DNA of 64,000 nucleotides from Microbacterium paraoxydans (GCF_900105335.1 NZ_LT629770.1:2604001-2668000), one strand, 5' to 3'. Positions 1-9,310 are shown, counted from the first letter of the stretch. Numbers and translations are program-made. Notes: generated by a model from the letters alone, not told the origin.

Positions 1-1075
1 CGCGGACCGCGTCAAGCAGGCCCAGCACGCGGCGAACGAAGCGGCCGAGGCCGCTGCCACGGCACTCGCGCGGATCGAGAACGTCGTGATCGACGGCGTC
101 CCGGCCGGCGGCGAGGAGGACTTCGTCGAGCTCCGTCGCGTGGGCGAGGTCCCGGCGTTCGACTTCGAGCCGCGCGACCACCTCGAGCTCGGTGAGCTTC
201 TCGGCGCCATCGACATGGAGCGGGGGGCCAAGGTCTCCGGTGCGCGCTTCTACTTCCTGCGCGGGATCGGTGCCCGACTCGAGATCGCGCTCATGAACCT
301 CGCTCTCGACAAGGCGTTGCAGAACGGCTTCGTCCCCCTCATCACGCCCACCCTCGTGCGCCCTGAGATCATGCAGGGCACGGGGTTCCTGGGGGAGCAC
401 GCCGATGAGGTGTACCACCTCGACAAGGACGACGACCTCTACCTCGTCGGCACCAGCGAGGTCGCTCTTGCCGGGTATCACAAGGACGAGATCGTGGACC
501 TCGCAAGCGGGGCCCTCCGTTATGCCGGATGGTCCACGTGCTACCGCCGGGAAGCCGGCTCGCACGGCAAGGACACCCGGGGCATCATCCGCGTGCATCA
601 GTTCAACAAGCTGGAGATGTTCGTCTACACCACGGCTGAGGACGCCGAGGCCGAGCACCTGCGCCTCGTCGCGCTGCAGGAGGAGATGCTGACCTCGCTC
701 GGCCTCGCATACCGGGTGATCGACGTCGCCGCGGGAGACCTCGGGTCGAGCGCGGCGCGGAAGTACGACATCGAGGCCTGGGTGCCCACACAGGGCGCGT
801 TCCGCGAGCTGACCTCCACCTCGAACTGCACGACCTTCCAGGCGCGTCGTCTGGACGTGCGCTACCGCCCTGCCGTGGAGGAGGGCGGTACGGCGCCGAA
901 GACCCAGCACGTCGCGACCCTCAACGGCACGCTCGCGACGACGCGCTGGATCGTCGCCCTGCTCGAGACGCACCAGCAGGCGGACGGCTCGGTGCGGGTT
1001 CCCGAGGTCCTGCGCCCCTACCTCGGCGGACTCGAGGTGATCCGCCCGCTCGCCGACGAGCAGAGCACCCGGTGA
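1..1075 (+). CDS. serS: Seryl-tRNA synthetase, 3' part (5' end outside window)
   Basis: Charges tRNA-Ser with serine in the cytoplasm. The frame is open from base 2, so the first residues (an Ala/Glu-rich helix ending in ALARIENVV) belong to the N-terminal tRNA-binding coiled-coil arm. About 357 codons are present against roughly 420 for the family, so some 65 residues lie off the left edge. Class II motif 2 is visible as [15 protein letters not shown] and motif 3 as [16 protein letters not shown]. An internal GTG at 86 is not a real start because the frame continues upstream of it. The stop overlaps the next gene by 4 bp (GTGA), suggesting translational coupling. A tRNA-Ser gene lies 0.9 kb downstream. 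Confidence 0.96.
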   Translation, partial: ADRVKQAQHAANEAAEAAATALARIENVVIDGVPAGGEEDFVELRRVGEVPAFDFEPRDHLELGELLGAIDMERGAKVSGARFYFLRGIGARLEIALMNLALDKALQNGFVPLITPTLVRPEIMQGTGFLGEHADEVYHLDKDDDLYLVGTSEVALAGYHKDEIVDLASGALRYAGWSTCYRREAGSHGKDTRGIIRVHQFNKLEMFVYTTAEDAEAEHLRLVALQEEMLTSLGLAYRVIDVAAGDLGSSAARKYDIEAWVPTQGAFRELTSTSNCTTFQARRLDVRYRPAVEEGGTAPKTQHVATLNGTLATTRWIVALLETHQQADGSVRVPEVLRPYLGGLEVIRPLADEQSTR

Positions 1076-1893
1076 CGGCGCCCTGGCTGGTCGGCCTCGA
1101 CGTCGACGGGACCATCCTCCTGCAGGACGAGACGATGAGCCCCGGTGTTCCTGAGGCCGTCGCCCGCGTCCGCGACGCGGGACACGTGGTGACCATCGCG
1201 ACCGGTCGCAGCTGGATGGCGACCCGTCGCTACGTGGAGGAGCTCGGCCTCACCGCCGAGTACGTGGTGTGCTCCAACGGCGCCGTCACGATGCGCCGCG
1301 ACGGGGACGACTGGGAGCGCTGGCACGTCGAGACCTTCGACCCGACACCCGTGCTGGCGCTGTTGCGGGACCGGCTCCCGGACGCGCGGTACATGGTGGA
1401 GCTCGGCTCGGGGCAGCGGCTGTTCACCGAGCAGCTCGACGACTGGACGCTCGACGGCGGCCGTCAGGTCGACTTCGAGGAGCTCGGGGCCCTCCCCGTC
1501 TCCCGGATCGTCGTCGTTTCGCCCGGGCACGACGAGGACGACTTCCACCGGCTCGTCGCCGATGCCGGGCTCAACGAGGTCTCGTATGCGATCGGCTGGA
1601 CGGCCTGGCTGGACATCGCACCGCAGGGAGTGGACAAGGGCACGGCCCTGGAACGCGTGCGCGACGAGCTCGGTCTCGACGCCGCGCGCGTGCTCGTCGC
1701 CGGAGACGGACGCAACGACATCGGCATGTTCGGCTGGGCGCGCAGCGGCGGTGGGCGCGCCGTGGCGATGGGTCAGGCGCCGGTCGAGGTGAAGGACGCC
1801 GCGGGGGAGATTACCGCCGACGTGGAGCAGGGAGGGCTCGCCAGCGCCCTGGACACGCTTCCAGCGCCCGCCCAGGTCGACGCCGGAGAATAG
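1072..1893 (+). CDS. HAD-superfamily (Cof-type, IIB) phosphatase
   Basis: Predicted Mg2+-dependent phosphohydrolase of unknown substrate, 273 aa. Motif I is DVDGT (residues 10-14) with the nucleophile Asp10. Motif II lies near ATGRSW (about residue 43). The motif III/IV region is DKGTALE followed by [10 protein letters not shown] near residues 211-220. The cap between about 85 and 185 fits the IIB (Cof) class, whose characterised members act on sugar phosphates or flavin and pyridoxal phosphates. The GTG start overlaps the serS stop by 4 bp and the SerRS-HAD pair looks like one transcript. The sequence does not show the physiological substrate. Confidence 0.9.
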   Translation: MTAPWLVGLDVDGTILLQDETMSPGVPEAVARVRDAGHVVTIATGRSWMATRRYVEELGLTAEYVVCSNGAVTMRRDGDDWERWHVETFDPTPVLALLRDRLPDARYMVELGSGQRLFTEQLDDWTLDGGRQVDFEELGALPVSRIVVVSPGHDEDDFHRLVADAGLNEVSYAIGWTAWLDIAPQGVDKGTALERVRDELGLDAARVLVAGDGRNDIGMFGWARSGGGRAVAMGQAPVEVKDAAGEITADVEQGGLASALDTLPAPAQVDAGE

Positions 1894-1901
1894 AACTCGG
1901 C

Positions 1902-1907
1902 TAGACT
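1902..1907 (+). promoter_or_regulatory. Possible -10 box of the tRNA-Ser(TGA) promoter
   Basis: TAGACT lies 29 bp upstream of the tRNA, just after the HAD stop codon. It fits the actinobacterial TAnnnT pattern. No convincing -35 is visible 17 bp upstream. Confidence 0.45.
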
Positions 1908-1935
1908 CGCGCCTGGTCGACAGATGCTTCTGTCG

Positions 1936-2020
1936 GGAGGGTTGTCCGAGCGGCCGATGGAGCTGGTCTTGAAAACCAGTGGGCAGAGATGTCTCGTGGG
2001 TTCGAATCCCACACCCTCCG
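1936..2020 (+). tRNA. tRNA-Ser, anticodon TGA
   Basis: Class II tRNA of 85 nt. The acceptor stem is GGAGGGT/ACCCTCC with discriminator G, the anticodon stem CTGGT/ACCAG closes the loop CTTGAAA (anticodon TGA at 1970-1972), there is a variable arm, and the T arm is GTGGG-TTCGAAT-CCCAC. CCA is not encoded. It reads UCA, with wobble to other UCN codons. Confidence 0.97.
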
Positions 2021-2027
2021 CTTCCTG

Positions 2028-2049
2028 AGCGCGGTACCCCCGCCGCGCT
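2028..2049 (+). terminator. Hairpin after tRNA-Ser(TGA)
   Basis: AGCGCGG and CCGCGCT form a perfect 7-bp stem starting 8 nt after the tRNA. No T-run follows, so it may be a processing or weak termination structure between the tRNA and the LCP gene. Confidence 0.4.
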
Positions 2050-2067
2050 GAATCCGAAAGGGCCCGA

Positions 2068-3327
2068 GTGAGCGACAACACCCGCCGCCGCCGCACCGTC
2101 GCGCGACATGGTCAGCTGCGTTCGCCCGGCGCCGTCAGCCAGCTCCTCCGGCTTCTCGCGATCAGCATGGCGGTGGTCCTCGTCAGCGGCATCGGCGTCG
2201 CGGCCTACTTCTACCTCGATTTCTCCAGCACCGTCTCGGCGAACGCCGTCGACCTCGACGGGCAGGAAGACGTGCCGCCGGACATCGGAGAGTACAAGGG
2301 CGGCTTCAACCTCGTCCTCACCGGCGTCGACACGTGCGAGGACGACTACAAGCAGTACTTCGGCGATCGGTGCACCGGCGGGGATGCCGAGGGCACCCTC
2401 AACGACGTGAATCTGCTCGTGCACGTCTCGGAGGAGCCGCGGCGGATCACGGTCGTCAGCTTCCCGCGCGACCTGATGATCCCCATCCCGTCCTGTGAGG
2501 ACGAGGACGGCAACGCCACCGCCGCGATGAGCAAGCAGCCCCTGAACGTCGCTTACACCGACGGCGGACTGAACTGCGTCGTCCGCACGATATCGGCCCT
2601 CACGGACCAGGAGGTGCAGTTCGCCGCCTCCGTGACGTTCGGCGGCGTCATCGAGATCACCAACGCGATCGGCGGCGTCGACGTCTGCCTCGCCAACCCG
2701 ATCCGCGACCGCTACACGGGTCTCGACATGGCAGCCGGCACGCACACCGTCCAGGGGCTCGAGGCTCTGCAGTTCCTCCGCACCCGTCACGGCGTCGGCG
2801 ACGGCAGCGACCTGGGCCGCATCGGCAACCAGCAGCAGTACATGTCGAGCCTCGCCCGCAAGCTCATCAGCGGCGAGGTGCTGGGCAACGTGCCGGTGAT
2901 GCTGAAGCTCGCCAACACGGGCATCCAGAACCTGGAGACGAGCACGTCGCTCGCCGATCCGATGACGATGGTGAAGATCGCGCTCGCCGTGAAGTCGGTG
3001 CCGTTCGAGGACATCGTGTTCGTGCAGTACCCGACCCTGGAGGACTGGGACGACCCGAACAAGGTCGTGCCGAACGACGAGGCCGCCGCGGCGCTCTGGG
3101 ACGCGATCGAGGCCAACGCCCAGCTGCAGATCACGCACGAGAACACCAGCAACGACGGTGTCGTCGTGCAGGAGCCGACGACACCCACCGAGCCCGCCGA
3201 GCCCACCACCCCGACGCAGGAGGCGACGCCGACCCCGACGACCGCTCCGGACGTCGTGGCGCTGCCCGATTCGATCAAGGGCAACTCCGCCGCGCAGCAG
3301 ACGTGCTCGAACGGCAACGTGCGCTGA
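2068..3327 (+). CDS. LytR-CpsA-Psr (LCP) family protein
   Basis: LCP proteins attach glycopolymers such as teichoic acid-like polymers or arabinogalactan from a lipid carrier to peptidoglycan, outside the membrane. The 419-aa protein has a short basic N-terminus, one membrane segment at about 26-48, and an extracellular LCP domain from about 80 to 290. Family residues are visible in NDVNLLVHV and SFPRDLMIPIP. A long Pro/Thr/Glu-rich tail (about 355-400) probably spans the wall. The GTG start follows GAAAGGGCCCGA, an acceptable ribosome site. The gene is convergent with rhaB, with only 7 bp between stops and no terminator visible. Confidence 0.92.
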   Translation: MSDNTRRRRTVARHGQLRSPGAVSQLLRLLAISMAVVLVSGIGVAAYFYLDFSSTVSANAVDLDGQEDVPPDIGEYKGGFNLVLTGVDTCEDDYKQYFGDRCTGGDAEGTLNDVNLLVHVSEEPRRITVVSFPRDLMIPIPSCEDEDGNATAAMSKQPLNVAYTDGGLNCVVRTISALTDQEVQFAASVTFGGVIEITNAIGGVDVCLANPIRDRYTGLDMAAGTHTVQGLEALQFLRTRHGVGDGSDLGRIGNQQQYMSSLARKLISGEVLGNVPVMLKLANTGIQNLETSTSLADPMTMVKIALAVKSVPFEDIVFVQYPTLEDWDDPNKVVPNDEAAAALWDAIEANAQLQITHENTSNDGVVVQEPTTPTEPAEPTTPTQEATPTPTTAPDVVALPDSIKGNSAAQQTCSNGNVR

Positions 3328-3334
3328 TCAGCGC

Positions 3335-4777
3335 TCAGGCGCTCCGCGGGCGGTAGACCGTCGGCGGGTGCGTCGTCGCCACGAGGGCGCGAAGCTCCGA
3401 GAGCTCGGCAGGCGCCGCGCCGAGCGCCCGCGCCTGCATGAGGACGTTGCCGAGGGCCGTCGCCTCGACGGGGCCGGCCAGGACGGGAACCCCGGTGCGG
3501 TCCGCCGTCGCCTGGCACAGGAGCCGGTTGAGGGACCCGCCCCCGACGAGGTGGATGACGTCGACGGGGTGCCCGGCGAGACCGCCCGCCGTCCGGACGG
3601 CGTCGGCGAACGCGGTGGCGATGCTCTCCACGACGAGCCGGACGAACGCGGGACGCGAGGCGGGGACGGTGGTGCCGCGGGAACGCAGGAGATCGCTGAT
3701 ACGCGCAGGCATATCGCCGGGGGCCGAGAGCGCGGGGTCGTTCGCATCGAACACCCCCGACGGCGGCGCCGCGGCAGCAGCTTCGGCGAGCAGCCCCGAC
3801 AGGTCGATGGGCGCTCCGTCCTCGTCTTCCCAGGCTCGCACGGTCTCGCTGAGGAGCCAGAGTCCGGTCACGTTGTGGAGGACGCGGAAGCGGTCGTCCA
3901 CGCCGCGTTCGTTGGTGAAGTTGGCGTCCCTTGCCGCCCCCGTGAGGATCGGCTCGACCCGCTCGACCCCGACCAGCCCCCAGGTGCCGCAGGAGATGTA
4001 CGCGGCACGGGGCGAGGTCATCGGGACGGCGACCACCGCCGAGGCGGTGTCGTGCGAACCCACGGCGATCACCGGCAGATCCGCGCCGATGCGCTCCGCG
4101 ACCTCGGGGCGCAGCCGACCGATGACCATGCCGGGGTCGACGAGGTCCGGCAGGAGGGAGGCGTCGATGCCGAGGCGGGTCGCGAGCGACCGGTCCCAGG
4201 TGCCGGACTCCACATCCAGCAGCCCCGTCGTCGAGGCGTTGGTCCGTTCGGCGACGCGGGCGCCGGTGAGGAGGAAGGCGAGGAGGTCCGGGATGAGGAG
4301 TGCGGTGTCGGCGTCGTGCCGGAGTTCGTCCGCCCGGAGCTGGTAGAGCGTGTTGAACGGGAGGAACTGCAGGCCGTTGCGCGCGTGGAGGTCGTCGAAC
4401 GGGACGAGGGCGTGCACCTCGGCCACCCCTCGAGCGGTGCGATCGTCACGGTAGTGGAACGGCTCCGCGAGCAGCTCTCCGGCGCGGAGGAGGCCGTAGT
4501 CGACGGCCCACGAGTCGATCCCGATCGACTCGATCCCCGGTTCCCGGCTGACCGCTTCGGCCAGGCCGTCGAGCACATGGGCGACGAGCGCGTCGAAGTC
4601 CCAGTGCAGACCGTCGGCGCGGGTGACTGGGCCGTTCGGGAAGCGGGAGACCGGCTCGAGCTCCAGGACGCCCGGCCCCACCCGGCCGATCATCACGCGG
4701 CCGCTCGTGGCGCCGAGATCCACCGCCGCGACCGCACGGACGTGTCGTGCGGTCGCGGGCGAGCGGTCGTCGGTCAT
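3335..4777 (-). CDS. rhaB: L-rhamnulokinase
   Basis: Phosphorylates L-rhamnulose to L-rhamnulose 1-phosphate with ATP, the third catabolic step. This 480-aa FGGY-family kinase has the N-terminal phosphate motif DLGATSGRV (about residues 19-27), the mid-domain GSHDTASAVVAVP and CGTWGLVGVE, and the C-terminal adenosine-binding motif HLVGGGSLNRLLCQ. The ATG start overlaps the stop of the upstream aldolase/dehydrogenase gene (ATGA), so it is the last gene of the rhamnose operon. Rhamnulokinase rather than another FGGY kinase is inferred from the operon: isomerase, mutarotase and rhamnulose-phosphate aldolase are all present. Confidence 0.95.
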   Translation of the reverse strand: MTDDRSPATARHVRAVAAVDLGATSGRVMIGRVGPGVLELEPVSRFPNGPVTRADGLHWDFDALVAHVLDGLAEAVSREPGIESIGIDSWAVDYGLLRAGELLAEPFHYRDDRTARGVAEVHALVPFDDLHARNGLQFLPFNTLYQLRADELRHDADTALLIPDLLAFLLTGARVAERTNASTTGLLDVESGTWDRSLATRLGIDASLLPDLVDPGMVIGRLRPEVAERIGADLPVIAVGSHDTASAVVAVPMTSPRAAYISCGTWGLVGVERVEPILTGAARDANFTNERGVDDRFRVLHNVTGLWLLSETVRAWEDEDGAPIDLSGLLAEAAAAAPPSGVFDANDPALSAPGDMPARISDLLRSRGTTVPASRPAFVRLVVESIATAFADAVRTAGGLAGHPVDVIHLVGGGSLNRLLCQATADRTGVPVLAGPVEATALGNVLMQARALGAAPAELSELRALVATTHPPTVYRPRSA

Positions 4778-6810
4778 CGCAGGAACGCCGCGGCGACGCC
4801 GGAATCGACGGGGATGTGCAGACCGGTGGTCCGGCTCAGCTCGGGACCGGTCAACACGAAGACGGCGTCCGCGACGTTCTCGGGGACGACCTCGCGCTTG
4901 AGGATGGTGCGGTTGGCGTAGAACTGGCCCAGGTCTTCTTCCTTGACGCCGTAGGTGGCCGCCCGGTTCGCTCCCCACCCGGAGGCGAAGATGCCGGAAC
5001 CGCGGACCACGCCGTCGGGGTTGATCCCGTTGACCCGGATGCCGTGCTCGCCGAGTTCCACCGCGAGCAGTCGCACCTGGTGCGCCTGGTCGGCCTTCGT
5101 CGCCGAGTACGCGATGTTGTTCGGACCGGCGAAGACGGAGTTCTTGGAGGAGATGTAGATGATGTCGCCGCCGAGTCCCTGATCGATGAGCACCCGGGCT
5201 GCCGCCTTCGAGACGAGGAACGAGCCCTTCGCCATCACGTCGTGCTGGAGATCCCAGTCCTTCTCGGTCGTCTCCAACAGCGGCTTCGACAGCGAGAGAC
5301 CCGCGTTGTTCACGACGAGGTCGAGGCCGCCGAACGCGAGCACCGCCTCGTCGATCGCCGCCTGCACCGCGTCGGCGTCGGCGACATCGGCGGCCACGCC
5401 GATGGCGACGTCCTCGTTCCCGAGCTCGGCGGCCGCGGCTCTGGCCTTGTCCAGGTCGAGGTCGGCGATGACGACGCAGGCGCCCTCCGCGGCGAGGCGC
5501 GTCGCGATGGCCTTGCCGATCCCGCTCGCGGCACCGGTGACGAGGGCGATGCGGCCCTGGTGGGATTTCGGCTTCGGCATCCGCTGCAGCTTCGCCTCCT
5601 CCAGCGCCCAGTACTCGATGCGGAACTTCTCCGCGTCGGAGATGGGGGTGTAGGCCGACAAGGCCTCGGCACCGCGCATGACGTTGATCGCGTTGACGTA
5701 GAACTCTCCGGCGACCCGTGCGGTCTGCTTGTTCGCTCCGTACGAGAACATCCCGACGCCGGGCACGAGGACGATGAGTGGATCCGCACCTCGGATCGCG
5801 GGGGATTCGGCGGTCGCGTAGGCGTCGTAGTAGGCCTGGTAGTCGGCGCGGTAGGCGGCGTGGAGCTCCCGCAGGCGTTCCGTCTGCTCCTCCAGGGTCG
5901 CGGTGGTGGGCAGGTCGAGGAGGAGCGGCTTGACCTTGGTGCGCAGGAAGTGGTCGGGGCAGCTCGTGCCGAGAGCGGCGAGGGCCGGAGCCTTCTCGGA
6001 GGCCAGGAAGTCGAGGACCACGTCGCTGTCCGTGAAGTGGCCGACCATCGGCTTGTCCGTCGACGCGAGCCCGCGGATGGTGCCGGCGAGGGCGGCCGCC
6101 CGTGCGCGGCGCTCCGGCTCCGGCAGGGCCTCGAAGCCCGATCGCGTGCCGCCGAACGGTGTGGGGGAGCCGTGCTCCGCGATGTGGGCGGCGGCGGTGT
6201 CGATCATCCACCGGGAGTTCGCCTCCGCCTCCTCCGAGGTGTCGCCCCACGCCGTGATGCCGTGGCCGCCGAGGATCGTGCCGATGGCCTGCGGGTTCTC
6301 CGCCTTGATCTGCGCGATGTCCAGTCCGAGCTGGAAGCCGGGGCGGCGCCACGGCACCCAGACGACCCGATCGCCGAAGATCGTCGTCGTGAGCTCCTCG
6401 CCGTCGGCCGCGGTGGCGATCGCGATGCCCGAGTCGGGGTGGAGGTGATCCACGTGCGGGGCGTCGACCAGGCCGTGCATCGCGGTGTCGATCGAGGGGG
6501 CGGCGCCGCCCTTGCCGTGCAGGCAGTAGTCGAACGCGGCGACCATCTCGTCCTCCCGCTCGACCCCCGGATAGACGTCGACGAGCGCGCGCATACGGTC
6601 GAGGCGGAGGACCGCGAGGCCGGCCTCGGTCAGGGTGCCGAGATCACCGCCGGAGCCCTTCACCCAGAGGAGCTCGACCGGCTGCCCCGTCACCGGGTCG
6701 ATCTCGGTGCCCTTGGCGGAGGTGTTGCCGCCCGCGTAGTTCGTGTTCTTCGGGTCGGCGCCCAGGCGGTTGCTCCGCGCGATCAGTTCGGCGGCGGTGG
6801 GGTTCGTCAT
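4774..6810 (-). CDS. rhaEW: Bifunctional L-rhamnulose-1-phosphate aldolase / L-lactaldehyde dehydrogenase
   Basis: Cleaves rhamnulose 1-phosphate to DHAP and L-lactaldehyde (N-terminal class II aldolase domain) and oxidises lactaldehyde to lactate (C-terminal short-chain dehydrogenase). This fusion type (RhaEW) is known from alphaproteobacteria and actinobacteria. The 678-aa protein shows the aldolase metal ligands in PHVDHLHPDSG. A Rossmann motif TGAASGIGKA near residue 425 begins the SDR domain, with NNAG and the catalytic YSATK later. The ATG at 6810 has GAGGA 6-7 nt upstream. It overlaps rhaB by 4 bp, and a 47-bp gap separates it from the hydrolase gene. Confidence 0.95.
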   Translation of the reverse strand: MTNPTAAELIARSNRLGADPKNTNYAGGNTSAKGTEIDPVTGQPVELLWVKGSGGDLGTLTEAGLAVLRLDRMRALVDVYPGVEREDEMVAAFDYCLHGKGGAAPSIDTAMHGLVDAPHVDHLHPDSGIAIATAADGEELTTTIFGDRVVWVPWRRPGFQLGLDIAQIKAENPQAIGTILGGHGITAWGDTSEEAEANSRWMIDTAAAHIAEHGSPTPFGGTRSGFEALPEPERRARAAALAGTIRGLASTDKPMVGHFTDSDVVLDFLASEKAPALAALGTSCPDHFLRTKVKPLLLDLPTTATLEEQTERLRELHAAYRADYQAYYDAYATAESPAIRGADPLIVLVPGVGMFSYGANKQTARVAGEFYVNAINVMRGAEALSAYTPISDAEKFRIEYWALEEAKLQRMPKPKSHQGRIALVTGAASGIGKAIATRLAAEGACVVIADLDLDKARAAAAELGNEDVAIGVAADVADADAVQAAIDEAVLAFGGLDLVVNNAGLSLSKPLLETTEKDWDLQHDVMAKGSFLVSKAAARVLIDQGLGGDIIYISSKNSVFAGPNNIAYSATKADQAHQVRLLAVELGEHGIRVNGINPDGVVRGSGIFASGWGANRAATYGVKEEDLGQFYANRTILKREVVPENVADAVFVLTGPELSRTTGLHIPVDSGVAAAFLR

Positions 6811-6857
6811 GTGAGTCCTCGGTTCGTGAGTGAAGATGCCCGGTCGACGCCGGAGAG

Positions 6858-7706
6858 TCAGGGGAGTTGCAGGATCCGAGCCGCGAACCGATCGATCGTC
6901 GCGGCGAAAGCGGATTCCTCGGGGCGATTGAGGTGGCCGTGGGTGGTGCCCGGCTCGACGACGACTTCGACCTCGACGCCGGCAGCGGCGAGGGAGCGGG
7001 CGAACGCCTCGCCGGATACTCGGAGCTCGTCGGTCTCGTCGTTGACCATGATGGTGGGCGGGAAGGAGGAGAGTGCTGCGGGCTCTGCGGTGCCGGGGAC
7101 GGCATAGACGTCCGCCGTGTCGGGGTCGCTCCCGAGGTAGTTCTCGTACATGCCGCGCACGAAATCGGGGGTGAACACGTCCGCGGAGGGATCTCCGTCG
7201 AGCAGGGCACGCAGCTCCGGGTCGGGAGCGGCCTGCACCGCTTGCAGGGTCGGGTACGCGAGGACGGCGAGTGCGGGCACGGCGCCGCCCTCGTGCGCGA
7301 GGCGGAGCGCCGCGCCGGTGGCGAGATTGCCGCCTGCGCTGGCTCCGCCGATCGCCCAACCTCGCGACGCGACGTCCGACATGGCGGCCCAGCGGAACGC
7401 GGAGACCATCTCCTCGTGCGCGACGGGGTAGTGCACGCCGCCGCGCCTCTCCGCGCCGAGGCGTGCGCTCCACTCGGCTGTCATCGGGGCGAGGGCGTAG
7501 TCCACGCTCATGACCGCGATTCCGCGATCTGCGAACGCCCGTGCGACGGCGTCGGCCTCCGGCATGTCGATGTCCCCGCCCGCGAATCCGCCGCCGTGAG
7601 CCCACACCAAGCCGTGGCCGCTCGGCGACTCCGGGGAGTAGACGCGCACGCGCAGCGGCCCGTGCGGCCCGTCGAAGACGTGATCGTGGATGTCGTGCGC
7701 GCTCAT
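6858..7706 (-). CDS. Alpha/beta hydrolase (fold-3, HSL-like) inside the rhamnose operon
   Basis: Predicted cytoplasmic carboxylesterase, 282 aa, without a signal peptide. The oxyanion motif WAHGGGFAGGD and nucleophile motif GGASAGGN are clear; the remaining triad residues are probably the Asp in NDETDELRV and the His in GTTHGHLN. I chose the ATG at 7706 (MSAHDIHD), 4 bp after the isomerase stop with GGGGAG upstream; the longer frame would run back into the isomerase gene. Its place between rhaI and rhaEW with tight spacing suggests it removes ester groups (for example O-acetyl) from imported rhamnose derivatives. That role is inferred. Confidence 0.88.
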   Translation of the reverse strand: MSAHDIHDHVFDGPHGPLRVRVYSPESPSGHGLVWAHGGGFAGGDIDMPEADAVARAFADRGIAVMSVDYALAPMTAEWSARLGAERRGGVHYPVAHEEMVSAFRWAAMSDVASRGWAIGGASAGGNLATGAALRLAHEGGAVPALAVLAYPTLQAVQAAPDPELRALLDGDPSADVFTPDFVRGMYENYLGSDPDTADVYAVPGTAEPAALSSFPPTIMVNDETDELRVSGEAFARSLAAAGVEVEVVVEPGTTHGHLNRPEESAFAATIDRFAARILQLP

Positions 7707-7710
7707 ACGC

Positions 7711-8877
7711 TCAGGCTCCCCAGCCCGCCTGCACGCCACCCACGCGCTCCTCCGCGATCCGCTGCCCGTACCCGGAGGCCGCGTACGCCGCCATCGGGTC
7801 CACAGGCAGCCCGCGCTCCTCTCGCCACGCGGCCAGGGCCGGGCGGACGTCGGTGGAGAAGGCGTCCATGAAGACGGCGTTCGCCGCGAGCACGTCGCCG
7901 CTGCGCTGGGCGGTCGCCAGCGCTTCGCGGTCGACGAGCAGGGCGCGCGCGGTCATCTCCTGCACATTCAGGACGGAGCGGATCTGCCCGGGGATCTTGT
8001 CCTCGATGTTGTGGCACTGGTCCAGCATGAAGGCCACGTCGGGGTTGTTCAGCCCGCCGCCCCGGATCACCTCGAACAGGATCCGGAACAGCTGGAACGG
8101 GTCGGCGGCACCCACGATGAGGTCGTCGTCCGCATAGAAGCGGGAGTTGAAGTCGAACGAGCCGAGCTTGCCGAGGCGCAGCAGCTGCATCACGATGAAC
8201 TCGATGTTGGTGCCCGGCGCATGGTGACCGGTGTCGAGGCAGACCATCGCCTTGTCGCCGAGGGCGGTCACCTGCACGTAGGACGTCCCCCAGTCCGGGA
8301 CGTCGGTGTGGTAGAACGCCGGCTCGAAGAACTTGTACTCGAGCACGAGGCGCTGGTGGTCGCCGAGACGCGCGTAGATCTGCTGCAACGAGTCGTGCAG
8401 GCGATCCTGGCGTCCACGCAGGTCGGCCTGACCCGGGTAGTTCGACCCCTCGGCCAGCCAGATCTTCAGGTCGCGGCTGCCGGTGGCGTCCATGACGTCG
8501 ATGCAGGCCAGGTGGTGGTCGATGGCCTTGCGGCGCACGGCCGCATCCTCGTGGGTGAGGGCGCCGAACTTGTAGTCGTCGTCTTGGAAGGTGTTGGAGT
8601 TCACGGTGCCGAGGGCGACGCCGTGGTCCTCGGCATGACGGCGCAGATCGTCGAACGAGTCGACCAGATCCCACGGGATGTGCAGCGCCACGGTCGGGGC
8701 GAGCCCCGTGTGGGCGTGGACCTGCGCGGCGTCGGCGATCTTCTCGTACGGGTCGCGGGGCGTGCCGGGAGTGCTGAACACCTTGAACCGGGTCCCGGAG
8801 TTGCCGAACGCCCAGCTGGGCAGCTCGATGCTCTGCTTCTCGAGCGCGGCGAGGATGTCGGGGGTGAGGATGCTCAC
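7711..8877 (-). CDS. rhaI: L-rhamnose isomerase (RhaI type)
   Basis: Interconverts L-rhamnose and L-rhamnulose using divalent metal ions; a cytoplasmic TIM barrel. At 388 aa it matches the RhaI type found in Pseudomonas stutzeri, rhizobia and actinobacteria rather than the enterobacterial RhaA. Likely metal and substrate residues sit in LEYKFFEPAFYHTDVPDWG, CLDTGHHAPGTN and SFDFNSRFYADDD. The GTG start at 8877 overlaps the rhaM stop by 4 bp (GTGA). It is followed after 4 bp by the hydrolase gene. Confidence 0.95.
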   Translation of the reverse strand: MSILTPDILAALEKQSIELPSWAFGNSGTRFKVFSTPGTPRDPYEKIADAAQVHAHTGLAPTVALHIPWDLVDSFDDLRRHAEDHGVALGTVNSNTFQDDDYKFGALTHEDAAVRRKAIDHHLACIDVMDATGSRDLKIWLAEGSNYPGQADLRGRQDRLHDSLQQIYARLGDHQRLVLEYKFFEPAFYHTDVPDWGTSYVQVTALGDKAMVCLDTGHHAPGTNIEFIVMQLLRLGKLGSFDFNSRFYADDDLIVGAADPFQLFRILFEVIRGGGLNNPDVAFMLDQCHNIEDKIPGQIRSVLNVQEMTARALLVDREALATAQRSGDVLAANAVFMDAFSTDVRPALAAWREERGLPVDPMAAYAASGYGQRIAEERVGGVQAGWGA

Positions 8878-9254
8878 GATGCACGGCCTTCGTTGTCGGT
8901 GGCGGGTGTGGCGCTCTCGCCGGCGGCGGCGAGCTGGTCTTCGAGGTGGAACACCTCGGTGAGAGGGGTTGCGGCCTGATCGGGACGGCCGTCGAGGTCG
9001 AGGAAGAAGGGGGCCATCTCGGCCTCCCAGCGTGCGGCGACGGGGGAGGCGGCGAGGTACGCCTGCGCGGCCGCGTCGTCATCGGTCTCGTAGTAGCCGA
9101 AGAGCACGCCACCGCTTCCGAGGAAGAGGCTGTAGTCGCGTCGTCCGGCGGCCGCGATCTCGCGGAGCATCTCCGGGCGCACCGGTGTGTGACGGGCGAG
9201 GTACTCGGGCAGCAGCTCGGGCTTCACCTGGAGCTGGAAGGCGACGCGGGTCAT
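8874..9254 (-). CDS. rhaM: L-rhamnose mutarotase
   Basis: Interconverts alpha and beta anomers of L-rhamnose so the isomerase gets its preferred form. The 126-aa protein starts with the family hallmark RVAFQLQVKPE and carries HTPVRPEMLREI and LFGYYE; it is slightly longer than the usual ~104 aa because of an acidic C-terminal tail. GAGAGGA lies upstream of the ATG. It is coupled to rhaI by a 4-bp overlap and separated from rhaS by a strong hairpin. Confidence 0.93.
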   Translation of the reverse strand: MTRVAFQLQVKPELLPEYLARHTPVRPEMLREIAAAGRRDYSLFLGSGGVLFGYYETDDDAAAQAYLAASPVAARWEAEMAPFFLDLDGRPDQAATPLTEVFHLEDQLAAAGESATPATDNEGRAS

Positions 9255-9270
9255 GCGATTCCTCTCGGGG

Positions 9271-9303
9271 TCCGGCCGGCGCCCGCAGGGAGCGCCGGCC
9301 GGA
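9271..9303 (-). terminator. Intercistronic hairpin between rhaS and rhaM
   Basis: TCCGGCCGGCGC and its exact complement form a 12-bp stem with a 9-nt loop in the 56-bp gap after the rhaS stop. There is no T-run. Such hairpins after substrate-binding-protein genes usually give partial termination or mRNA protection, so that the binding protein is made in excess. That role is inferred. Confidence 0.6.
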
Positions 9304-9310
9304 GGGCGAC

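Noticed and set aside
86..1075. serS as a complete gene starting with GTG at 86
   Set aside because: The frame continues to the window edge with residues of the tRNA-binding arm, and 329 aa is too short for SerRS.
1018..3138. A 706-codon open frame on the minus strand opposite the HAD, tRNA and LCP genes
   Set aside because: It runs antisense across a tRNA, has a low-complexity His/Arg/Asp/Val composition, and the plus-strand genes have clear motifs. High-GC DNA leaves such antisense frames open by chance.
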